Assembly (NCBI GenBank): GCA_964020155.1
Contig: OZ026551.1
Coordinates: 3,092,018-3,156,017, forward strand
DNA length: 64,000 nucleotides
Direction: 5' to 3'
Source: Chondrilla cf. caribensis
Taxonomy: Eukaryota; Porifera; Demospongiae; Chondrillida; Chondrillidae
The notes under the pieces were generated by a model. The model was given only the letters and a program-made list of their open reading frames with translations. It did no database searches and was not told the origin of the DNA. This document shows, piece after piece, positions 24,027-35,729 of the stretch. Numbering within the stretch: the stretch's first letter is position 1; every line of letters begins with the position of its first letter. The position numbers were made by a program, and so were the translations under genes.

Positions 24027-24339
24027 TGGGGAAACAAGAAAGTAGACACTGAAGAGGATGTGAAGAAAATTGTGGCGAGTAGGATACCTGAGGCTGCTTC
24101 AATTGAGGTTAAACGTGTGTTCAAGAGTTAAGATGGTCATTCCAGGTGGTGGTTTTGGCTGATAGGGGAAGAATGAAATTTAACAATGGTGGATAGTGTT
24201 GACTATGGAGATTTTTGGAAGAAAACACCTTTTGTTGCAGGTTCTGGGTCAAGGAGGTGAAGGTTTGTAGTGCGGAGCATTGAGCGGGGAAATAGGGTGG
24301 ATGTTGATATTATCATTGTAAAGTGTTGATTGTGGGGAG

Positions 24340-24742
24340 AATGAACATGGGAAGATGAGAATGATGTGTTGGAATGTGCAAATCGGTGGAGAGTCAACAT
24401 GATATTGATTGTCTTACTGAGACTTGGTTGAGAGGGGATGAGGATGTGGTCTTCAGTGGTTAGTGTTTTGGTCCTAACATAGAATCAGTGAGTAGGAAAG
24501 AAGTGAGGTTTAGGTGGGGTTGGTCTGTTGGTTAAAGATTGATACTGTGAGTGGTTGATATACAACTCGAAGATGTGATGTGGGTGAAGTTCCAGCAAAA
24601 GAAGACTTCGCATGTATTCTTTGCGGCAGTGTGCTACTTACCGCCTCCTAGCTCTAGTCATGACGTAGATATAAAAGAACGCGTTCATGTTTTGGGGGAT
24701 CAGGTCGAACAGTTCAAAATGGAAATGCCTGTAAATCATTAG
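24340..24742 (+). pseudogene. LINE endonuclease domain remnant
   Basis: The + strand reads MRMMCWNVQIG, then HDIDCLTETWLRGDEDV, then GGVGLLVKD and, in another frame, EDVMWVKFQ followed by VFFAAVCYLPPPSSSHDVD. The order N-V, I-D-x-L-x-x-T-E-T-W-L, G-G-V-x-L-L-V and A-V-x-Y-x-P-P is that of APE-type endonucleases at the N-terminus of LINE ORF2. Stops and frame changes show that it is dead. Confidence 0.65.
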
Positions 24743-24783
24743 ACAGCCTTTAACCAACTGTATTACTATACCATGTCAAATCT

Positions 24784-24917
24784 TAGTACACAACATTTGT
24801 AAATCTAGTCTAGTAAGCAGTTAACACAAATTAAAAACGTACCTCAGCCTCATATATTCATGATAGCACATGCAATAACTTTCCCCTTCAGAGAACTTCA
24901 TCTAATCGCAAATGTAT
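24784..24917. repeat. Direct repeat of ~130 bp, copy 1
   Basis: It matches 27,197-27,332 in the same orientation (shared GTACCTCAGCCTCATATATT and CTTTCCCCTTCAGAGAACTT). In copy 1 the gag-like frame lies immediately to its right. Confidence 0.85.
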
Positions 24918-24954
24918 ATTATGTGGCGATTCCGTAGCATATCGTCAGTATATC

Positions 24955-25362
24955 CTCCAAATTGCAATGTACCGCAAACCTTCTCAATACTGCCAGTGAA
25001 ATGATCTCCATTGGTCCCTGAGCCCTGGAATGAAAATGAAACCGCTGTACGATGGTTGACGGCCTAGGGTTCTCAAAAGACCGCTCCGACGGCTTGTCTG
25101 GTGCCACCAAATCCTTGATGAGCTGGTATAGACTGGGTCCACGTACACTGACCAAAAATGCTAGCCGTTTTTCTTCCTTGATGTCGTTCGCTATGAAGTA
25201 CCGCTCCATCCGCTCGGCGTACGACAACCAATCTTCTTTGGCCTCATCGAACTCTGCAAAGTGCTCGCCATTCTGTTCCTGTTTTTCCTCGTCCGCCGCC
25301 AAAAACGTTACGAATTGATCGAAACTAGCTGTCCAAATGCCATTGAAATGGTCATGATTCAT
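24955..25362 (-). pseudogene. Ty3/gypsy-like gag N-terminal fragment
   Basis: From an ATG at 25,362 the minus strand reads MNHDHFNGIWTASFDQF, then FDEAKEDWLSYAERMERYF, IANDIKEEKRLAFLVSVRG and LYQLIKDLVAPDKP. The pattern W-x-x-Y-x-E-R-x-x-x-Y-F-x-A-N-x-I, followed by a Y-x-L-I-x-D-L-V-x-P-x-K-P block, is typical of capsid-like gag of Ty3/gypsy retrotransposons. There is no protease or RT nearby. The zinc-knuckle part lies 2.5 kb away at 27.8-28.1 kb on the wrong side for one colinear frame. Confidence 0.7.
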
Positions 25363-25369
25363 AATATAG

Positions 25370-25552
25370 ATAATAAAATGACAACTTATGATTTGAGTTC
25401 ACCTAGTTTATATTGTAAGTTCACAATTTGTTCATAACAGGTTAATGTTCATTCCTAGACAAACATAATAAAATGACAACTTATGATTTGAGTTCACCTA
25501 GCTTATATTGTAAGTTCACAATTTGTTCATAACAGTTTACTGTTCAGGGTAG
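25370..25552. repeat. Tandem duplication of ~92 bp
   Basis: Two copies of a unit containing AATAAAATGACAACTTATGA, TTTGAGTTCACCTAG and AAGTTCACAATTTGTTCATA lie upstream (on the minus strand) of the gag-like start. They may belong to the element's leader or LTR. Confidence 0.85.
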
Positions 25553-25561
25553 GATACAACA

Positions 25562-25853
25562 ACAAGTAATTCGAGTTCAAAAACTCGTGGGGGCCGCCCC
25601 CCGCACTCGAATTACTTGGGTGTCTTTCTTAGGTTCAGAAGAACCTTCGCTGAAGTTATTACGTTCGGGGAAGCTTCAGTCCACGAATTCTAGCTCAATT
25701 TCTAATTGTCGGCGTTCGAAATCGGCCATCTTTATTTCGCGGAATATAAATTATAATATAAATTCATTGATGCTGTTACACGTAGGAACACATATTTTAT
25801 ATATATATATATCGAGCGTTACATACCGGAAGTCGAAATGAAAACTCTATGAA
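25562..25853 (+). mobile_element. Repeat family X, copy 3
   Basis: It aligns with 4056-4360, including the left palindrome, the GAAGAACCTTCGCTGAAGTT body and the right segment TACATACCGGAAGTCGAAAT. It lacks the terminal GGGGCTGCC hairpin, and the 25.9-kb inverted-repeat element begins a few bases further on. Confidence 0.7.
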
Positions 25854-25866
25854 GACCTGAAAGCCC

Positions 25867-26686
25867 GCTGTGTAGGGTGTGGCATCGAATTCCGGACGTC
25901 ATGATAAACCGGACGCTCGATCTCGGCGATGGAGATAGCTACAACCTTCAAATTTACACCATCGGACAAGCACACGAATTGAACTAGGTATACCATGTTA
26001 GGGATGCACAGGCCGCTTTTCATAAAAGTTATTCCAAGAACAAAAAACTTCCGAAATAATATTGTTCCGGGCGGAGGTCATGTAATTCCGGACAGTGGCT
26101 GGTACGCGTGAAAGAGAAGGTTCCTGTCAACTTTTATTGGATTACCTGATAGACACATTCAAGAGCTTCTTACACTGTAATCTTCGAAAAGAATCTCTTT
26201 ACGGTTATGAAGAATGGTCCCTCTACACGAATGCGCTAGATGCATCATATTCCGGACACATTTTACAGTAAAAAGTCGATGTGATTCATCGAAAATGACC
26301 ACAACGGTCAGAAAACAGTAGTTTCTCTAAGAATTGGATGATGAGCATCATAAAATTCTTAGAGAATACATAATCCATGGAAATTATCGACTTTGGTACC
26401 GGAAATGTACAACGTTATTAAGTTTCGGCCAGTTTTTTATAACGTTGTACATTTCCGGTACTAAAGTTGTGCTCATATATTATTATTTATATATTATTTC
26501 GGAAGTTTTATGTTCTTGGAATAACTTTTGTGAAAAGCGACCTGTGCATACCTAACATGGTCTACCTAGTTCAATTCGTGTGCTTGTGCGATGGTGTAAA
26601 TTTGAAGGTTGTAGCTACCTCCATCGCCGAGATCGAGCGTCCGGTTTATCATGACGTCCGGAATTCGATGCCACACCCTACAGCTT
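25867..26686. mobile_element. Long-TIR foldback element, ~820 bp
   Basis: Terminal arms of about 190 bp (25,871-26,060 and 26,492-26,682) are near-perfect inverted repeats; each outer end carries TAGGGTGTGGCATCGAATTC or its complement. The centre holds two further hairpins: one around TCTAAGAATT and AATTCTTAGA (26,325-26,366), and one around ACCGGAAATGTACAACGTTA and TAACGTTGTACATTTCCGGT (26,398-26,461). No transposase is encoded. The nested hairpins suggest a foldback-type non-autonomous DNA transposon. Confidence 0.8.
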
Positions 26687-26689
26687 GAA

Positions 26690-27196
26690 GTGAAGGTGGC
26701 CAAGCTGGAAGAAGAGAATGGTCGCATACAATTCAAATTTGATCTGAAAATGTCATGGTAGCTAAAGATAATCCAGCCAGATTATATAAATGTTATATAT
26801 ATATTATAATATTATTAGAATCACCATAAATGTTTGCCAGACTATACTCCCGTAACTTCATCCGACCATATGTCTCAGCCCTCATACGTGCAATATTCTG
26901 CCATTGCAATTTAATGTAATGTCTCCAGACATTAAAAGATTTCAGCCAAATCTGTGAAGAAATTCAAAAAAAGCTGAAAACCGATAAATATACACGCTAT
27001 CATTACATATTGGTAAGTAGGCATGAATAATACCTTATATGAAGTTAAGAATGCAACAATGGATATTACGCCAAGACCAAAGTCTGTATCAGCTGGGGGA
27101 CTGAAGTCCTATTGAGATGGCAACCAGTGATGACCTCCCAGTTTCACCTTTCCATATCTGCTGACAACACACACACCCCTAATATACGCAGTGAGA
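26690..27196. other. No gene confirmed
   Basis: Just right of the foldback element the + strand reads VKVAKLEEENGRIQFKFDL, a possible coiled-coil piece, for about 25 codons. It may be the gene or transposon sequence interrupted by the insertion. The remainder is AT-rich. Confidence 0.25.
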
Positions 27197-27332
27197 AACA
27201 CAACATTTGTAAGTGTAGCCTAGTAAACAGTTAACACAAATTAAACGTACCTCAGCCTCATATATTCATGATAGCACATGCAATAACTTTCCCCTTCAGA
27301 GAACTTCATCTAATCACAAATGTATATTTTGT
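27197..27332. repeat. Direct repeat of ~130 bp, copy 2
   Basis: Same orientation as 24,784-24,917. The two copies are about 2.4 kb apart and enclose the gag fragment, family X copy 3 and the foldback element. Confidence 0.85.
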
Positions 27333-27814
27333 ACATCACCACTTTAATTACATAGAAGAAATGTTTTCATGGCCTGCTGAATCACAAACCTCAAAGGCAT
27401 ATTGAACATCCACAAAGGCTGTGTGCAGCTTCATGCAGAAGAAGAATGGCATGTTTTTGGTATTATGATGTCTCTTCATATTCACCGAACTACTGTGCAC
27501 ATGTGCTAACGATGCTTCAGCTACTCTTGCATTACTGGAAGGAGTGGACCTGTAGATTTGATGTTATGGAGGAGCAAAAGATTAGTGTGAAAACCAACAT
27601 AGCCTATCAATAGCACAGGTTACTCAAATCAACTTCACTGTTCAACCAATTTCTGTAATTACCTGTACTTAAATACATTCCTCCCATTCAGATTCTGTTT
27701 TGCTGATGTTACTTCACTTCATGGTGTTTCTAAGTTGAAGATAACAAAGTCAAGAGTAAGTGCGTATCACACACTGACTCAACTGGCATCATCTATAGTG
27801 TTGGTGTGCTGTGG

Positions 27815-28080
27815 GGCTCAAGACTTACGGCAAACACTAGCTATATGACCATGCTTACCACAGTTGAAGTACCCGGCATCCTTGAATGGGCAATTCTTGG
27901 GGGAATGAAATCGACCACACTTGTAGCACCGCTCTCTGACTGGAAAACTCGTCACCTTATATTGGAGACTGCTCAAAACTGTCCGTTTTCCCCTGTGGAT
28001 CGCTACTAATATAAGCCCATTCTGTCGAAAGTGGATGTCGTGTGCATCGCGCTCAGCGGTTTCGTACGCTTGGCACAAAT
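27815..28080 (-). pseudogene. Gag zinc-knuckle (CCHC) fragment
   Basis: The minus strand reads CQAYETAERDAHDIHF, then CYKCGRFHSPKNCPFKDAGY and FNCGKHGHIASVCRKS. The first knuckle is C-x2-C-x3-H-x5-C and the second keeps C-x3-H-x4-H-x4-C after one lost position (YFNCGKHGH where a second Cys is expected). This is the nucleocapsid part of Ty3/gypsy gag. It lies upstream, in minus-strand sense, of the capsid-like fragment at 25 kb, so the two are rearranged or from separate copies. Confidence 0.7.
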
Positions 28081-28361
28081 CGAATGCCTTCTTAGGTGAG
28101 ATCCTTCTCTGCTAAAAGTCTCCTCTGTGGTCGTGTGTCCCGTAGTCCACGTACACAGCCCCGTTTTGATTTTGTTGCAGGCTAAAACACTAAAAGAACT
28201 TTATCTATTCAAACTAATGACCCTTTCAAGGTTAGTAGGCCTAATTGGGTTAGAGAGAAAAAAAACAACTCGGTAGATGTGTCCTTCTGATCTCAATCTG
28301 AAATGTACACACGTAGGTACTTTGATATGTGGAAAAGATGTCATTCTCAAAGGTTACACAC

Positions 28362-28931
28362 ACGTGTTTGTACGTGTGTGTGTGGGGGGGGGTGTGTGTG
28401 GGTGTGGGTGTGGGTGTGGGTGGGTGTGTTAATGTGTGTTTGAATGTATTTCGTGTTTTGTGTGTGTATATGTCCACACGTGTGTGTTTGTATGTGTATT
28501 TGTGTGCATGTATTTGTGTGTACTTGAGTGTACAGTATGTGTGTGTGTTGCATGTGTGTGCATATACAGAATGTGTACAAACACGTGGGTGTGTTAGTGT
28601 ATGTATGCATTTGTGTGTTTTTGAGTGTATGTCTGTGTGTGTTATGTGTGTGTGTGTGTTATGAATGTGCACACACACACATGTATTTGTGGGAGTATGC
28701 GTACATGTGTGTGTGGGGGTTCATTTTGGTGTTAGCATTATGGGTTTGTGTGTGTGTGTGTGTGTGTGCTGGATGTGTATTTATGTACAGTATATGTACA
28801 AACGTATGTGTGTTAGCGTGTGCATGTTTTTGTGTGGTGTGTAGTGTGTTTGTGTATGTGTATGTGTTTGTGGGTATGTCTGTGTGTGTGTGTTGTGTGT
28901 GCATATGTACAGTATGTGCACACACGTACGT

Positions 28932-28971
<40 letters not shown>

Positions 28972-28976
28972 ATGTA

Positions 28977-29047
<71 letters not shown>

Positions 29048-29377
29048 ATGTATGTGTGTGTGTGTTTCTGTATGCTTTCTTGTGTGAGCGTGTCTGTGTG
29101 TTTTGTGTGTGTATGTGCCCACACATGTGTGTTTTTGTATGTGTATTTGTGCGTGTGTATTTGTGTGTACTTGAGTGTACAGTGTATGTGTGTGTATATA
29201 CAATATGTGTACAAACACGTGGGTGTGTTAGTGTGTGCATGCATTTGTGTGTTTTTGAGTGTATGTCTGTGTGTATTATGTGTGTGTATGTTATGAATGC
29301 GCACACACACGTGTTTGTGGGTGTATGTGTGCGTATGTGTGTGTGCGTGTGGGTTCGTTTTGGTGTTTGCATTATGG

Positions 29378-29450
<73 letters not shown>

Positions 29451-29675
29451 TGTATGTGTGTGTGTGTGTGTGTGTGTACTTGAGTGTATGTGTGTGTGCT
29501 GGATGTGTGTTTATGTACAGTATGTGTACAAACGTGTGTGCGTGTTAGCGTGTGCATGTTTTTGTGTTTGTTTGCGTATGTATATGTGTGGGTGGGTGTG
29601 TTTGAGTATTTGTGTGTGTTTGTGGGTATGTCTGTGTGTGTTGTGTGTGCATATGTACAGTATGTGCACACACGT

Positions 29676-29724
<49 letters not shown>

Positions 29725-29844
29725 TGTGTGTGTGTGTATGTGTATGTGAGTGTGTGTGCATGTGAGTGTGTGTGTGTGTGTTAGTGTATATTATTGTGTG
29801 TTTCAGTGTATTTCATGTTTTGTGTGTGTGTGTGTGTGTGGGTA

Positions 29845-29912
<68 letters not shown>

Positions 29913-30058
29913 TGTATGTGTACCTGAGTGTGAGTGTGTATTTGTGTGTACTTGAATGTAGTGTGTGTGTTGAATGTGGTGCACATACTATGTACAGTAT
30001 GTGTGAAGTGTAAACCCATGCATGTGTGTGTGTGTGCTTTCTTGTGTGAGTGTGTCTG

Positions 30059-30127
<69 letters not shown>

Positions 30128-30135
30128 TGTGTATG

Positions 30136-30170
<35 letters not shown>

Positions 30171-30222
30171 TGTGTGTGTTGTGTGTGTGTGTGTGTGTGT
30201 GCGTGTGTGTGGATGAATATCC
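28362..30222. repeat. (GT)n-dominated array, ~1.9 kb
   Basis: Long GT runs are separated by recurrent blocks with GTGCATATGTACAGTATGTG and TACAAACACGTGGGTGTGTT. The blocks recur in order at roughly 350-650-bp spacing, giving a higher-order structure. Cys/Val-rich (+) and His/Thr-rich (-) open frames here are artefacts. Confidence 0.95.
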
Positions 30223-30289
30223 TGGCACATTCTATTTTTAGTTATGAGGGGATATATCGCCAGGGCAATGTGAAATTACCATGGCAATA

Positions 30290-30605
30290 TGATATACGTA
30301 CGTCATTCCCATCCCAAGATGGGTGTTATTAAAGGGAAAATGCACAGTAGGACATCAATTATCATAAGAGTGAAGAGGAAACATGAAATAAAAATTGATG
30401 GTGTCGGGATACAGTGGAAATGCCGGAGATCAGATCTCCTACCACAGTTCTCTACCTACCTATGCCAAAGATCATGACAGTAGCAGTGAGAATTGTGCAG
30501 TTACATTCAAAGGGGGTTGCTGATACAAAATCTGCCATCGTGTTAATTTTAAGGGTGAATATTTAACTGGAGGAGTGAATGATACAAATGGATTCTCATA
30601 GTGGA
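30290..30605 (+). pseudogene. Fibrinogen-related C-terminal half, copy 0
   Basis: After allowing a one-base shift near 30,403, the + strand reads HEIKIDGVGYSGNAGDQIS, then YAKDHDSSSENCAV and GEYLTGGVNDTNG, with a TGA stop inside GGC-YKICH. The Y-S-G-N-A-G-D and N-C-A...G-x-Y-x-x-G-G motifs are the calcium-binding and polymerisation-pocket region of fibrinogen-like (FReD) domains. The N-terminal half is absent; the (GT)n array begins just upstream. Confidence 0.6.
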
Positions 30606-30682
30606 TATATGTACATGCATCCATATACACGTACATACATCCTTGTATCTACACATGCGGTACATACACATACGCATGTGCA

Positions 30683-30797
30683 TTACACCTTGATACTCAG
30701 TAACATCTTATATATATTATGTACGTATACTATATTATACATATATACGTATAGTACGTATATGCATAATATATTACTGAGTATCAAGGTGTAAGAA
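30683..30797. repeat. Palindrome, ~110 bp
   Basis: TTACACCTTGATACTCAGTA at the left faces TACTGAGTATCAAGGTGTAA at the right, with an AT-rich centre containing more symmetry (TATACGTATAGTACGTATA). Related single arms occur after the other FReD copies, near 34,826 and 35,200, so it belongs to the duplicated unit. Confidence 0.75.
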
Positions 30798-31624
30798 CAA
30801 TTATACAAGATCCAGTATGTATTATATATCACATTGTATAATATACAGTATCTCTATTAATATGGTGATAAAATATGATGAGTAATAATATAGTTACAAT
30901 ATTATTATTAAATAAAATACACATAAATTATGAACATATACACATATTCCACAATAAAATTAAATAAATATTAATATTAATAATACATTATATATAATAT
31001 ACATAAATTATGCCTATATACACATATTTTACAATTAAATAAAATAAATATAATAATAATAATAATAATTACAATAATATCACACACACATGGAGAGTGA
31101 GGGCGGTGGCTGGGGTTTACATGGTGTGGTCAAGCTCCATGGTGCCAGCAAAGGAGATGGCATTTCCTCATTGTATTCTCTATTATTGTTTTACTATATT
31201 ATTGGAGATATAGAGCACAAAATTCCTTTACTATGGAACTTCTGTATTCAGCAATATGTTGGTTTGGGACAAGTTGTAGCTGATGCAAAAATACATTATG
31301 GCATATACGTTTGTATACAAGGAAGACAACCCATACCATATACCACTCAAAGAAGACTTTCACACTACATACACTGATCCTTGAGGTGAAGTGTTGCTCC
31401 ACAGTACACAACCATTAACCAACCACTAGAATAACACAATCCTGTCACATTTTACGTTCAATTTACACTACTATGCCACCATGACAACTTAAAATATATC
31501 ATTGTTATCCTCAACTTCAGTTATATAAGACGATCTATAGGTGAATTAGCAGAATCAGCTATCACTAGAGGATTACTGCATGACAGGAAGAGAGGAAGTT
31601 CAGAGATGAGCAGGAGAAAGAACA

Positions 31625-32095
31625 ATGTTCTCTAAGGTTACCCTTCTCCTTATGATAATATCAGTAATAACATTTCAAGAATGTAAGTCACTGTACAATA
31701 GTGTACCAGGACTGTGTGCACAGTGGGTAAAGGATGTGGTGTGTGGTTGATTTGCAACAAACAATACACACACACACTGGTGAATATTTACAGAATTTTC
31801 TATTGTATGTGCATACTGTAGAATAAGAGTTGGAATATACTGTTCTGTACTGTACTGTACAGATGGATCATTTTGAGGAGGTGGGTGATATGCTACACAT
31901 ATGTATACATCCCGTTTCACTTACCTAGTTCCTAATATCTGACTGACTGCCACATATGGTATGCATTGTTACAGTGTAATATTAAATATTCATCCAGGCT
32001 ATGGTTATGGACAAACCTGTCCACCATATCCCTGTGAATGTGAGGAAGCAGTACAGACAAGTGCCCATGTTCCAGAGTCTACACAATGTACTGTA
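31625..32095 (+). pseudogene. FReD-type secreted protein gene, copy 1 (truncated)
   Basis: Exon 1 (31,625-31,682) encodes a signal peptide (MFSKVTLLLMIISVITFQE) ending at a GTAAGT donor. Exon 2 starts after CATCCAG at about 31,999 and reads CYGYGQTCPPYPCECEEAV, then QTSAHVPES. This is homologous to the Cys-rich linker of copies 2 and 3 (C-P-x-x-P-C-x-C-E). The fibrinogen-like domain that should follow has decayed. The upstream region shares long stretches with copies 2 and 3 (TCAGCTATCACTAGAGGA, GACAGGAAGAGAGG), so the promoter region was part of the duplication. Confidence 0.6.
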
Positions 32096-32099
32096 ATAG

Positions 32100-33000
32100 A
32101 ATAGACTGTAATTGAGGTTGATTACCACTAATTTAGTTGTGATAACACCAATAGACAAGCAATCGTACATAGAGTCATTATGCCCAGACTGAGATAAAGA
32201 TTACCTACAACAAAGATGAAATGAGCAGTAATCCAGGATTATCCATTCAGGAAATCTGTTATGTATACCGGTTACATACTGTATGTATTAGTTTGAATAG
32301 TAGACATATACAACTGTACTTGTGTATGTATACTGTATATGTGAATGTGTATGTATGGGTAGGCATACTGTATGTATTCATTGTGATATGGTACACGGAA
32401 ATAACCCATATCAGCACACGAGTAAGACCCCATCACTGCATATACAGATCTTTGAGGTGACATGTAGTATGATGTGTGAACTACGTATAGCTGAAACAGC
32501 TATCAGTAGAGGAATACTGTTATTAATTTTATGCATATTGTGTACTATAGATCTGATTATATTGTATTTATATAAGACATACACAATAATTGTACTGGTC
32601 TATGTTACTACGTACATAGCAGGACATGGTACACAATGCAGTGCATGTAGTGCACAGAGTTGACAGAAGGGATACAACCCATACCAGCACACAAAGAAGA
32701 CCTTCACACGACAGACACAGATCCTTTAAATGACATGTGAAACAGATGCTCTTATAGCTGAGAAAGCACTTATATTAATACAAGAGAACAAACTATGCCA
32801 GTGTACAAATAAGACCCTCCATACTACGAGTGTACATACTGTACATAGGATGTTACAGTATAAATACACATTAGGAGGACAACCACCAACAGCACAACAA
32901 GAAGACATGTACTCTACAGATAGGTCCCTTGTGGTGAGACGGAACAGGTCTGCTGCATGTCATCAATAATTGATTACTGTCACTACACACAGCATGACAG
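32100..33000. other. Duplicated promoter-like repeats, no intact gene
   Basis: A segment of about 60 bp ending near ACAGATCTTTGAGGTGACAT recurs at about 31,340, 32,400, 32,670 and 35,460. It lies upstream of the copy 2 and 3 signal-peptide exons, among decayed duplicates of the same 5' region. Confidence 0.4.
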
Positions 33001-33246
33001 TGCCTACTACATCACCCTGGCATTGTGAATCACCATGATAACTCAACATTCATAAATTGAGGGCTATTTTAGTTTACGTGTTAAGTCGCTTTTGTAACAT
33101 AAAATCGCCATGACAACTAAACATAATAATATTATTCTTATCCTTTACTATGGCTATACAAGATGTGCCAATTCTCAGAATCAGCTGTCACTAGAGGAAT
33201 ACTGACAGGAAGAGAGGATGTTCAGAGAAGGACAAGAGAAAGAACA

Positions 33247-34695
33247 ATGTTCTCTAAGGTCACTATTTTCCTTGGGATAATATCAGTGGCAGCATTTCAA
33301 GAATGAAAGTAACTTGGTACAATAGTGTACCAGCACTGTGCACACAGTGGGTAAAGGACATGTGGTGTGCCTAATTCATATCAAACAATACACATACACA
33401 GGTATGAACAGTATATTCTAACAGACATATTGTAGAATATAACATGGATTATATTGTACTGCACATGTGGCCTAGGCCTGATGTCTATCAATATCACTAT
33501 GTGCATACTACTTTACTACGTCAGTCCACATTGTCAGAGACAATATGTGTCACTGTTAATACAAAGGGGGTCAGATGCGAACATTACAAACACCATCATT
33601 TGTACAGGTAATGCTAAATGTCATGATCACAATACCTGTCAACAAACATCACCACCTTGTGGATGTGAACAGGTTTATTCTGATGTGTGTTCCCATTCTG
33701 GGGTCTACACCATGGACTGTGGGTGTGGACCCGTCACTGCTCATTGCGACATAGAAGAAAACTGGACTATCTTCCAGAGAAGATTCATTGGAGCAGTTGG
33801 ATTCTATCGAAATTGGACTAAATATGCCAATTGGTTTGTAAACCCCCGAGGAGAATACTGGATGGGATTCAACAACATCCACTGCATGACAAACACTTAA
33901 TTATCCTGGAACTAAACTGAGGGTAGAGTTAGGAGACTGGGAAGGTATGTCTTACCATGCTAAATACTCCCAGTTTATACGTAGTTGGAGACAATAGTAC
34001 TAACTATGAATTAAACAATAAACTGTGTTGGGATACAGCGGAAATGGTACTGTAGAGGCTCATAGTTGCATAGATGATAATATTAATATGAAATTCTTGA
34101 GCAAGGCACAACTAATAATTCATCAAATGCAGGACATTTCGACCCGGGGGCAGGCCGAGGACATCACCTGTCACTACATCATCATCATGTTATTGTAACC
34201 AATCCACTCCTTACAGTTGTTTATCTCCAAATTTTGTAACTTATCCCATCATATCACAACACTTTGCTATCACCCCGATGTTATAAATAGCCACCTCTCA
34301 CCTCACCCCCTTACCCTGTACGTAGTTGATAAAGACCCCCAGGTCGAAACGTCCTGCATTTGATGAATTATTAGTTGAATCATGATTTATTGAAGTATGA
34401 ATTATTAGTTGTGCATGCCTTGCTCAAGAATTTCGTATTAATATTATACAGCGGAAATGTTGCAGATAAGCTCTCCCCCACAATGGAGTAATGTTCTCTA
34501 CCTACAACCAAGATCATAACAGTTTGAGTAGAAATTGTGCAGTCGAATACAGAGGGGGCTGGTGGTACAATTACTGCTTCATTGTTAATCTCAACGGTGA
34601 GTCCTTGACCGGAGGAGTTCAGGATGCAAAAGTTTTACATGGGCTAATTTCAAACCTTGTGAAGGGTCCTACTCCTTCAAGGTGGCTGAAATGAA
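33247..34695 (+). pseudogene. FReD-type secreted protein gene, copy 2 (broken)
   Basis: The signal-peptide exon (33,247 onward) reads MFSKVTIFLGIISVAAFQE, but its donor is mutated (TGAAAGT where the paralogues have TGTAAGT). Exon 2 from about 33,608 reads CQQTSPPCGCEQV, then SHSGVYTMDCGCGPVTAHCD, NWTIFQRRFIGAVGFYRNW and GEYWMGFNNIHCM. This is the start of a fibrinogen-like domain (S-G-V-Y...C-D...W-T-x-F-Q-R-R...Y-W-x-G). A stop or frameshift follows at 33,898; LRVELGDWEGMSYHAKYSQF then continues in another frame. A 400-bp element splits the domain at G-Y-S-G-N, after which NCAVEYRGGWWYNYCF and GESLTGGVQDAK complete it. Clearly a pseudogene. Confidence 0.75.
34039..34455. mobile_element. MITE with target-site duplication in FReD copy 2
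   Basis: The arms ATATTAATATGAAATTCTTG-AGCAAGGCA at the left and TGCCTTGCTCAAGAATTTCG at the right are inverted repeats. They extend inward through TAATTCATCAAATGCAGGAC and its complement. The host sequence ATACAGCGGAAATG is present on both sides (about 34,034 and 34,448), consistent with a 13-14-bp target-site duplication. Removing one copy restores the conserved fibrinogen-like G-Y-S-G-N segment, so the insertion came after gene duplication. Confidence 0.75.
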
Positions 34696-34699
34696 GCTG

Positions 34700-35725
34700 A
34701 AGTTTAACTAGTAGAGCACATGATTCAGAAAATTGTGCTAATCACTCTGTGTGTGCATTCCCATATGTACTACATGTACACACTTGCATCTACACATACA
34801 ATACATACACATACATGTACATTATACTTCGATACTCATAACACAATATATACCTCCACATGTATATAACATGCAGTTTGTGAAAATAATGACAACATTC
34901 AATAATTACAAATTGATCACAAATTAGCACTCTCAGGAACTATATTATGCAATCAAATAATGCAACTGAATTTTCTAAAATACATTTTGTAATCATAACA
35001 GCAATCAAGGAGAGCTAGATCATTGGTGATCGTCTATGCAAAAAATGTCATTTCGCACATCTGATGGAAATTGCATTTTTGGTATCACATGAAAGCTTAG
35101 AGATGGTTTCGTGAATAGTACAAGTGGTAGCTGCATATCTATTCCCGGTCATAAGTTATGGCACTTGAATATAGAGCACATACACACATAGGCACATCAC
35201 ACCCTGCATGATACTCAGTGACATATAATATATCCCAATATGTAGGGTGAAAGTGATATTTCCTTTGAATAATCTCAACTATTAAACAAACTGGCTGTTG
35301 ACCTGTATAACTGTAACTTTCCTATATTATGATGGAAATTGAATATAAAATGACTTCCAATGTGACTGGCACATATGTACCATAGCAACATGACAGCTTG
35401 GGAAAAATACTAGCTGTAGTATGAACAACTGTTACTGCATTAACACAATGGTGGGAACCCTTACCACCACACAAGGAAGACGTTAACACTCACAGACACG
35501 GATCTTTGAGGTGAGTTGTTGTCCTACAACACACAACCACTAACCAACCATTGAAATAACATGAATCCTGGCATATTCTACTTTCACTCTCATGGCAACT
35601 CAACATACATCAACCTCATCCTCAACTTCAGTTATATAAGGAGATGGGTGAATTCTCAGTATCAGCTATCACTAGAGGAATACTGACAGGAAGAGAGTGG
35701 AAGTTTAGAGAAGAACAAAAGAAAG
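34700..35725. other. Intergenic, duplicated 5' region of FReD copy 3
   Basis: Contains single arms of the 30.7-kb palindrome and, from 35,440, the promoter-like segment shared with copies 1 and 2. No other gene is seen. Confidence 0.4.
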
Positions 35726-35729
35726 AGCA

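Noticed and set aside
34318..34375. Possible second hammerhead (TTGATAAA, GACC/GGTC, GAAAC)
   Set aside because: The CUGAUGA core is altered, and neither a closed stem III nor a matching stem I was found; at best a decayed relic.
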